Source: an uncultured Bifidobacterium sp. (GTDB lineage Bacteria; Actinomycetota; Actinomycetes; Actinomycetales; Bifidobacteriaceae). Taken from it: a DNA stretch of 20,453 nucleotides. Both the position numbers and the translations under genes were made by a program. Location: NCBI GenBank assembly GCA_937874315.1, contig CALNAE010000074.1, positions 1-20,453 on the forward strand, written 5' to 3'. The notes beneath the pieces were generated by a model that did not search any database, was not told the DNA's origin, and saw only the letters and a list, made by a program, of their open reading frames with translations. Shown here piece by piece: positions 14,553 through 20,453 of the stretch (positions within the stretch are counted from its first letter, which is position 1; each line of letters opens with the position of its first letter).

Positions 14553-16931
14553 ATGGCAAAGCTGATTATCGTATCCAACAGGTTGCCGTTCTCCGTATCG
14601 CGTACCGAGGACGGCGGCTACGACATACGGCAGAACGTGGGTGGCCTGGCCACGGCAATAGGCCCTTATCATGCCTCACACCGTAATTGTGCATGGGTCG
14701 GTTGGAGCGGCGAGAACCGTGAGGAGTATTCCGGCGAGCAGCTCGAGGCCGTCCGCGAGGCGTATGCCCGGGAGCGGTGCTCGGCCCTGTTCCTCAGTGC
14801 CGAGCAGGTGAAGGGGTTCTATTCTGGTTTCTCGAATGACACGTTATGGCCGTTGTTCCATGACTTCTCGCATGAGGCGGTGTTCAAACCCGAGACCTGG
14901 GACATGTATCAGGAGGTCAACAGGATATTTGCCGATGCGGTGGCGCCGATGACGGAACCCGGCGACACCGTGTGGATTCAGGACTATCACCTGATGCTGT
15001 TACCGCAGCTGTTGCGAGAACGTTGCGTCGGTGTGGCCGTTGGCTGGTTCCTGCATGTGCCATTCCCGAGTCCCGAGATATTCCGCGCGCTGCCGTGGAG
15101 TCGCGAGATTCTCACCGGGGTGCTCGGCGCTGATTTGCTTGGCTTCCACACCGTAGATTTCGCCGCCAACTTCACATCCTGTGTCAGGACCCTGCTGGAT
15201 CTGAATGCCGATGACACCGGTCGAATCCTCACTCGTGATGGGCATACGGCCACCGTGGATGCCTTCCCCATCGGCATCGACTACAACCTGTATCGGCGGA
15301 CGGCGCGGTCCAACCTTGCCCAGGCGATGCGCCGGGGCATCGAGGAGATCAGCGGGAAACGGCCCGGACTCAGATACTCCAGCTCACTCAGCGCCGAGGG
15401 GTCCGCCGCTCAGGAGGCTAGTGTGACCAGTGGAAACTGGTGGAGCCACCATGCGCACGAGGAACTCCCTGAGCTCACCTTGGCTCAATCCGCGGCGGGA
15501 CACAAGCAGACCAAACCCAATAAGATCGTTGTGTCGGTGGACCGGCTGGACTACACCAAGGGGCTGCCGGAACGGCTGCGCGCCTTCGATCGCATGCTGG
15601 AACGATATCCGGAATGGACTGGTCACGTCACGTATTATCTCCTCGCCACTCCTTCGCGACAAAGCGTTCGGACCTATCAGCGACTCAAGGACCAGGTCGA
15701 TCAGCTTGTGGGAGAGATCAACGGCAAATATTCGCTGTTGGCGTGGACTCCAATCCATTACATCACGCGCTCCTTGCCGATTAAACCGGTTTGCGGCATC
15801 TATGCGGCGGGTGACGTGGCGTTGGTGACGCCATTGCGTGATGGGATGAATCTCGTGGCGAAGGAGTACCTCGCATGTCACGACAATCGCGACGGCGCCC
15901 TGGTGCTTTCGGATATGTGCGGCGCTGCCGATGAGTTGACCGAGGCGTTCATCGTCAACCCCTACGACATCGATATGACCTGCGAGGCGTTGCATCAGGC
16001 GCTTGAGATAGCTCCGCAGGAAGCGCGGCGACGCAATGCTGCCATGCAGAATCGGCTGAAGGCAAACACCGCCGGCGTGTGGTGCGCCAGCTTTCTGGAT
16101 GCGATTCATCAGGTGTCGGACATCTCTTTGGCGGACCGGCGGCTCCGTACCGATCAGCGTTCCCGGATGCTGCGGCAATGGGATGAGGCGGACCGGCGGC
16201 TGGTGCTATGTGATTACGACGGAACGCTCACCCCCTTGATGCGCCATCCCCAGGCGGCAAGACCCACCCGCCATCTGCGTGACCTTATCGCGCGGGTCGC
16301 GACCTTGCCCGGTGTGGATTTCGCGATCGTCTCCGGGCGTGGCCGTGAGGTCATGAACGAGTGGTTCGGGTCGTTGCCAATCCGTCTGATAGCCGAGCAT
16401 GGTGCGTGGCAGAGCATGTCTGGAGATGCCGATCGTGTATGGGACCGGGCCGAGCACCTTCCCAATGCGGGCTCCTGGCAGCCCGAGGTGTTGGCGATCA
16501 TGCAGCGGGCCGTGCAACGGGTCCCCCGATCCATGATCGAACGCAAGACCGATGTCGTCACGTGGCATTACCGCAACAGCGACCAGCGTGTGGCCATGAA
16601 GGAACGTGCCGAACTGCTCAGCGCCCTGCATCGGATCTGCGGCCGGTACGCCCTGACGGTTATCGAGAACGCCAAGGTCATCGAGGTCTGTCCGGTGGCG
16701 ATAAGCAAGGGGCGTGCCATCGAGCCGCTGGTATCAAGCGGCGAGTACGGCTTTATGCTGGCCGCTGGCGATGACGCCACTGATGAGACGATGTTCGCGG
16801 CCATGCCGGAGAATTCCTGGACGCTCAAGGTCGGAGCGGGGCAGACCAAGGCCCACGCGCGAATCCTGAATCCCGCGCAGCTGCATCGATTATTCGGATT
16901 GTTCGTCGGGGAATCACAGGATTCTCGGTAG
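14553..16931 (+). CDS. otsAB: Bifunctional trehalose-6-phosphate synthase/phosphatase (792 aa)
   Basis: Makes trehalose from UDP-glucose and glucose 6-phosphate in the cytoplasm. Residues 1 to about 520 are a GT20 synthase: LIIVSNRLPF at the start, WIQDYHLMLLP, LHVPFPSPEIFRALPW, VDRLDYTKGLPERL and TPLRDGMNLVAKEYLA. From about 545 follows a HAD phosphatase with nucleophile Asp554 and acid/base Asp556 in CDYDGTLTPL, VSGRGREV, and AAGDDATDETMF (Asp740/Asp741). The two activities are separate OtsA and OtsB proteins in many bacteria; fusion is the fungal and plant pattern and is known in some bacteria. The ATG at 14553 follows GAGGAA. The frame is intact through the junction. It follows the alpha-glucosidase by 115 nt and likely has its own promoter. 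Confidence 0.94.
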   Translation: MAKLIIVSNRLPFSVSRTEDGGYDIRQNVGGLATAIGPYHASHRNCAWVGWSGENREEYSGEQLEAVREAYARERCSALFLSAEQVKGFYSGFSNDTLWPLFHDFSHEAVFKPETWDMYQEVNRIFADAVAPMTEPGDTVWIQDYHLMLLPQLLRERCVGVAVGWFLHVPFPSPEIFRALPWSREILTGVLGADLLGFHTVDFAANFTSCVRTLLDLNADDTGRILTRDGHTATVDAFPIGIDYNLYRRTARSNLAQAMRRGIEEISGKRPGLRYSSSLSAEGSAAQEASVTSGNWWSHHAHEELPELTLAQSAAGHKQTKPNKIVVSVDRLDYTKGLPERLRAFDRMLERYPEWTGHVTYYLLATPSRQSVRTYQRLKDQVDQLVGEINGKYSLLAWTPIHYITRSLPIKPVCGIYAAGDVALVTPLRDGMNLVAKEYLACHDNRDGALVLSDMCGAADELTEAFIVNPYDIDMTCEALHQALEIAPQEARRRNAAMQNRLKANTAGVWCASFLDAIHQVSDISLADRRLRTDQRSRMLRQWDEADRRLVLCDYDGTLTPLMRHPQAARPTRHLRDLIARVATLPGVDFAIVSGRGREVMNEWFGSLPIRLIAEHGAWQSMSGDADRVWDRAEHLPNAGSWQPEVLAIMQRAVQRVPRSMIERKTDVVTWHYRNSDQRVAMKERAELLSALHRICGRYALTVIENAKVIEVCPVAISKGRAIEPLVSSGEYGFMLAAGDDATDETMFAAMPENSWTLKVGAGQTKAHARILNPAQLHRLFGLFVGESQDSR

Positions 16932-17066
16932 CGGGTCTCGGTGGCGGGCATTCGTACGGCGCCGTCGTGAATTCGATCAGACGCCGGTTCCCCGGTTCGC
17001 AATGCCAATGGGCGACGCGACATGGGGTTTCGGCAGGCGGACGGCCATGCCGGTGCCGGCGAGGAT

Positions 17067-18350
17067 ATGAGTGATAATGCTGCCATGGATAACCAAGAAG
17101 TGCAGCGGTGCCTCTCCCGTGACCATGCCGAGGAACTCAAAGCGGCCGCACGACGACTCGACGGCACCATACGCCATACGCAGGTGATCGAGTCGACCGC
17201 GCTCGGTGAGCTGACCGGTTATCGGGTTCTGCTCAAGCCGGAGAATCTTCAGGTGACCGGATCCTTTAAGATCCGGGGCGCGTACAACAAGATCGCATCG
17301 TTATCCGACGGGGAAGTGTCTCGTGGCCTGGTGACGGCTTCGGCCGGCAATCATGCGCAGGGCGTCGCCTATGCGGCGCGGGAGCGTGGCGCGAGAGCGG
17401 TGATCGTCATGCCGCAGCGTACCCCGCCGTTGAAAGTCGATGCGACTAGGGCGTACGGCGCGGAGGTGGTGTTGCACGGCGAGGTGTTCGACGACGCCGC
17501 CGCGTATGCGTCGACCCTGTGCGAGCGGGACCACCTGATCTATGTGCCGCCTTTCGACGACTACGAGGTGCTGTGCGGGCAGGGGACGATCGGCCTGGAG
17601 ATTCTCGATGATGTTCCCGATGTGACGGATGTCGTGGTGCCATTGGGCGGTGGCGGATTGGGGGCGGGCATAGCGCTCGCCATCAAGACGTTCAAGCCTC
17701 AGGTTCGTGTGATCGGCGCCATTCCTGAAGGTTCCCCCGCATTTCGGGATTCGTTCGCCGCGGGTTATGTCGTGCCTGCCGGCAAGGTGGCGACTTCAGC
17801 CGAAGGCGTCGCGGTGAAACGACCCGGCGACCTGACCTTCGCCGTATTGCGTGAGTTTCTCGATGATCTCGTTACGGTGACGGAACGGGATATCAACGAG
17901 ATGATTCTGCTGATGCTGGAGAAGCACAAGTTGGTGGTCGAAGGCGCGGGCGCCGTCTCTTTGGCCGCATTGGAGCATCTGAATCTGAGGTCTCGCGTCT
18001 TCGCGGCGGCGCAGGGCCCGCATGTGGTGGTGCCGATCATCTCGGGGGGCAATATCGACACCGTGACGATGGGTGCGGTGATTCAAAAGGGCATGATTTC
18101 ACGTGGTCGTATCATGAATTTCGAGGTCGAGCTGCCGGATGTTCCCGGACAACTCGTCAAGGTCGCCACGGTACTCGCCGATGCGCGGGCCAATGTCATC
18201 GAACTCGACCATGATCAGTTCAAGGCGTCAAGCCATTACGGCAATGCGGTTGCATTGGGGGTGACGGTCGAAACCAATGGACCGGACCACATCGATCATA
18301 TTCTTGCAGCGTTACGGGATGCCGGTTTCCGGCCGCGGCGCATCTATTGA
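17067..18350 (+). CDS. ilvA: Threonine ammonia-lyase with C-terminal ACT-like domain (427 aa)
   Basis: A PLP enzyme turning threonine into 2-oxobutanoate and ammonia, the entry to isoleucine synthesis. Lys68 in TGSFKIRGAYNK holds PLP. SAGNHAQGVAYAA and the phosphate-binding PLGGGGLGAGI are present. After about residue 340 a single ACT-like domain follows (FEVELPDVPGQLVKVATVLA), as in the ~400-residue catabolic/allosteric type common in Actinobacteria, not the long E. coli IlvA with two regulatory domains. Serine may also be a substrate. The start is uncertain: ATG 17067 has GAGG too close (2 nt), ATG 17085 lies six codons later, and ATG 17022 gives 15 more atypical residues. The upstream gap of 135 nt shows no leader peptide or T-box. 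Confidence 0.92.
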   Translation: MSDNAAMDNQEVQRCLSRDHAEELKAAARRLDGTIRHTQVIESTALGELTGYRVLLKPENLQVTGSFKIRGAYNKIASLSDGEVSRGLVTASAGNHAQGVAYAARERGARAVIVMPQRTPPLKVDATRAYGAEVVLHGEVFDDAAAYASTLCERDHLIYVPPFDDYEVLCGQGTIGLEILDDVPDVTDVVVPLGGGGLGAGIALAIKTFKPQVRVIGAIPEGSPAFRDSFAAGYVVPAGKVATSAEGVAVKRPGDLTFAVLREFLDDLVTVTERDINEMILLMLEKHKLVVEGAGAVSLAALEHLNLRSRVFAAAQGPHVVVPIISGGNIDTVTMGAVIQKGMISRGRIMNFEVELPDVPGQLVKVATVLADARANVIELDHDQFKASSHYGNAVALGVTVETNGPDHIDHILAALRDAGFRPRRIY

Positions 18351-18511
18351 TCGGCACGTCCTAGGCACGTGCGTCGATCGAACGGACGACACGTACTGTT
18401 TGAGGCGCGCCGGGTCGTCGCAAAGCATGCCGGTCGGTTCGTCACATGCCCGCCGACAAGGGTGACCGCGCCGCGGGCCAATGCCGTGTTGGCGTTCTTT
18501 GCCGTGGCTAC

Positions 18512-19267
18512 CTATCGATAACGTCTGATGGTTGTATCCACCAATTCCGGCAACGCCGTCGCGATATCCTCATGGATGCGGCGCGTCGCCAATCGGTCAT
18601 ATTGCGTAGCTCCCATGTTCATGATGGTGATGGGCACGCCGTCCTGCGCCGCGGCCGGGACCAACGAGGCGGCGGGGAACACTTCGAGCGTCGACCCGAT
18701 AACCCAGAATTCGTCGGCCTTGGCGATCTTCCTCATCGAGGTCTCTATCGCGCCTTCGGGCAGCATCTCACCGAAATAGACCACATCGGTTTTCAGTATG
18801 CCGTTGCAAACCATATTGCCTTGATATGGCAGTCGGCGATGGCAGTGCGGATCGGGTTCGACGTCGAGACGATCCATGATCTGCGCCGTTTCGTACTGTG
18901 CATGACAGCGCATGCAATGGGACGTGCCGATGGTTCCATGCAGATTGATGATGGTCGCCGACGTGTTGCCCGCCTTCTCGTGGAGGGCGTCGAAGTTCTG
19001 CGTGGCCAGCAGATTGAGCATGCCCGCCCGTTCGAGTTTGGCGAGGGCCTTGTGCGCCGAGCCCGGTTCGGCATTCCACACCGGGGACTCTTGCTGCCAG
19101 CGCCATGAGTATTCGCGCTGTTTAGTGTCGGAAAGATAGGCATCGATGTCATAGACCTTCATCTGATCGGGATGTTTGGTCCAGACGCCATCGGGGCCGC
19201 GAAAATCTGGAATCCCAGCCGAGGTGGATATGCCTGCTCCGGTAAGTACCGCAACTGTATGTGCCAT
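18512..19267 (-). CDS. Sirtuin NAD-dependent protein deacylase (251 aa)
   Basis: Removes acetyl or other acyl groups from lysines using NAD. It has GAGISTSAGIPDFRGP at the N-terminus (NAD binding), TQNFDALHEKAG, catalytic His110 in NLHGTIG, four zinc cysteines (CMRC, then PHC and VCNG), KTDVVYFGE, and GSTLEVFPAA near the end. The Tyr/Arg pair of class III desuccinylases is not seen, so deacetylation is the likelier activity. The ATG at 19267 starts at the normal family position. It has no Shine-Dalgarno sequence, but a TATACC hexamer lies 8-13 nt upstream, which would fit a leaderless mRNA. An ATG at 19324 would add 19 residues and the frame stays open to 19627. Downstream it converges on ilvA with a 161-nt gap without a clear terminator. 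Confidence 0.93.
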   Translation of the reverse strand: MAHTVAVLTGAGISTSAGIPDFRGPDGVWTKHPDQMKVYDIDAYLSDTKQREYSWRWQQESPVWNAEPGSAHKALAKLERAGMLNLLATQNFDALHEKAGNTSATIINLHGTIGTSHCMRCHAQYETAQIMDRLDVEPDPHCHRRLPYQGNMVCNGILKTDVVYFGEMLPEGAIETSMRKIAKADEFWVIGSTLEVFPAASLVPAAAQDGVPITIMNMGATQYDRLATRRIHEDIATALPELVDTTIRRYR

Positions 19268-19324
19268 GACTATAGGTATAGCGCACTTGATGAAGGCGCG
19301 GCGCCTCGATGTGCGATCTGCCAT

Positions 19325-19348
19325 ATCGTTATCGTTACCGTTACCGTT
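19325..19348. repeat. Hexanucleotide tandem repeat, four copies
   Basis: ATCGTT ATCGTT ACCGTT ACCGTT, read on the + strand, directly adjoins an alternative ATG of the sirtuin gene (19324). Copies differ only at the second base. Change in copy number would keep the frame if the upstream extension were translated (it would read Asn-Gly/Asn-Asp). Confidence 0.8.
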
Positions 19349-19544
19349 GTGCTTCGTACGATCGTTTGCATTCTCGCGCAGGCCGTCATGATGATGTCGA
19401 GTGGAGGCGAGGTTGTCACACGTAGGCGCGGAATACGCGAGGGCGCGGGGCGTCAGCATTGGCCGGGCTCGTGCGGCGAAATTCGCGACACGCCGTGGGG
19501 AATGAATATCGGTGGTACAGGCGGACATGGGAAACGGCGATAAA

Positions 19545-19573
19545 CTGGTATCGGACGGTTTGTTGGTTAGAAT
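19545..19573 (+). promoter_or_regulatory. Candidate upstream rRNA promoter (P1)
   Basis: CTGGTA (19545-19550), 17 nt, then TAGAAT (19568-19573). The -10 matches five of six consensus bases; the -35 is poor. It lies about 350 nt before the mature 16S. Confidence 0.3.
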
Positions 19574-19583
19574 CGACACGCCG

Positions 19584-19617
19584 TGGGAACCGCGTGATTG
19601 CAGCGATTCCCATCTTT
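19584..19617 (+). terminator. Terminator-like hairpin in the rRNA leader region
   Basis: TGGGAA (19584-19589) pairs with TTCCCA (19607-19612), followed by TCTTTT. The 17-nt loop and short stem make it weak. If real it would stop transcripts from P1 or from upstream before the second promoter. Confidence 0.3.
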
Positions 19618-19632
19618 TCGTGCCCATATGAT

Positions 19633-19661
19633 TTGCACAATACCGCCAATGCGTGTAAGTT
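19633..19661 (+). promoter_or_regulatory. Candidate downstream rRNA promoter (P2)
   Basis: TTGCAC (19633-19638), 17 nt, then TAAGTT (19656-19661). Consensus match is only three of six bases at each hexamer, but position about 270 nt before 16S and ideal spacing fit an rRNA promoter. Confidence 0.35.
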
Positions 19662-19728
19662 TATCTCTTGCTGCTCAACACGGCGGCTTCCTCCTGATGA
19701 AGGATGTAGCTTGTTGGTGTGGTGGTGG

Positions 19729-19748
19729 TTTGAGAACTCAAGAGCGTA
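19729..19748 (+). promoter_or_regulatory. boxA-like rRNA antitermination / leader signal
   Basis: TTTGAGAACTCAAGAGCG follows a GT-rich stretch (GTTGGTGTGGTGGTGG). The same arrangement, TTTGAGAACT plus a few bases, is widely seen before 16S and 23S genes in Actinobacteria, where it is read by Nus factors. The core TTGAG-AA-CTCAA is also a perfect short inverted repeat (19730-19741). Confidence 0.65.
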
Positions 19749-19859
19749 TTTGTACTACTTTTTATAGTCAATAATATGATTGCCAGTCCGATGCCTGCCT
19801 TGCGCGTGTTTCGTGTGGGGTGCCCTGGGGGGCTTGAATGGTGTCGGGGTTTTTGTGTG

Positions 19860-19882
19860 GATCGTTTTCCTTATAAACGATC
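19860..19882 (+). other. Hairpin in the pre-16S leader
   Basis: GATCGTTT (19860-19867) and AAACGATC (19875-19882) form a perfect 8-bp stem with a 7-nt loop, about 50 nt before mature 16S. It could help fold or process the precursor. The long RNase III stem needs the 3' spacer, which is outside the window. Confidence 0.5.
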
Positions 19883-19929
19883 TCGTCAATGAATGAAATA
19901 TGAGAGCCTTTTGATAGGCCTTCCGTTTT

Positions 19930-20453
<524 letters not shown>

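Larger units (their letters stand above)
19268..19929. other. Gene-free region between the sirtuin gene and 16S rRNA
   Basis: About 660 nt with no convincing gene. It holds the sirtuin promoter, a hexanucleotide tandem repeat (19325-19348), two possible rRNA promoters, a terminator-like hairpin (19584-19617), the boxA-like signal and the pre-16S leader. The frame of the sirtuin continues open through part of it but shows no conserved protein features. Confidence 0.7.

Noticed and set aside
19265..19324. Tat-like signal (SRRRAFIK) in the upstream extension of the sirtuin
   Set aside because: Resembles the twin-arginine motif, but sirtuins use cytoplasmic NAD, the hydrophobic part is the first strand of the NAD fold, and the family normally starts at 19267.

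Overview
The window comes from a Bifidobacterium-type actinobacterial genome or a metagenome contig of one. The first ~340 nt of the 16S rRNA gene at the right edge read as bifidobacterial. The sugar locus has the gene order known from bifidobacteria (GH36, ROK regulator, binding protein, two permeases, GH13, no ATPase). The dCTP deaminase is of the actinobacterial type, and coding sequence looks GC-rich. No mobile element, CRISPR array, tRNA or phage gene was seen. The gene content is mostly ordinary core and carbohydrate metabolism, and I found no convincing undescribed multi-gene system.

Left part (1-5424): dcd (-); a repeat- and palindrome-rich gap with an orphan terminator (585-1166); an unidentified three-helix membrane protein and an adjoining alpha/beta-hydrolase (+); a CPA1 sodium/proton antiporter (-); and, divergent from it, the tRNA adenosine deaminase tadA (+), preceded by a possible 11-codon leader ORF.

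Centre (5581-14437): a raffinose / isomaltooligosaccharide-type locus. A GH36 alpha-galactosidase (+) converges on a ROK-family regulator (-). The regulator is divergent from a lipoprotein sugar-binding protein, two ABC permeases and a GH13 oligo-1,6-glucosidase (+). An AT-rich imperfect palindrome in the divergent promoter region is the best operator candidate. The locus would import alpha-1,6-linked galactosides and glucosides and hydrolyse them in the cytoplasm. The ATPase must come from elsewhere.

Right part (14553-20453): a fused trehalose-6-phosphate synthase/phosphatase (+), a catabolic-type threonine ammonia-lyase with a C-terminal ACT-like domain (+), a sirtuin NAD-dependent protein deacylase (-), then an rRNA operon leader with a boxA-like antitermination signal and the first ~524 nt of 16S rRNA. 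From about 20307 the 16S stops looking bifidobacterial and matches the Clostridium pattern. The switch falls in a universally conserved stretch, so the contig end is probably a chimeric assembly. That is the observation most needing a check.
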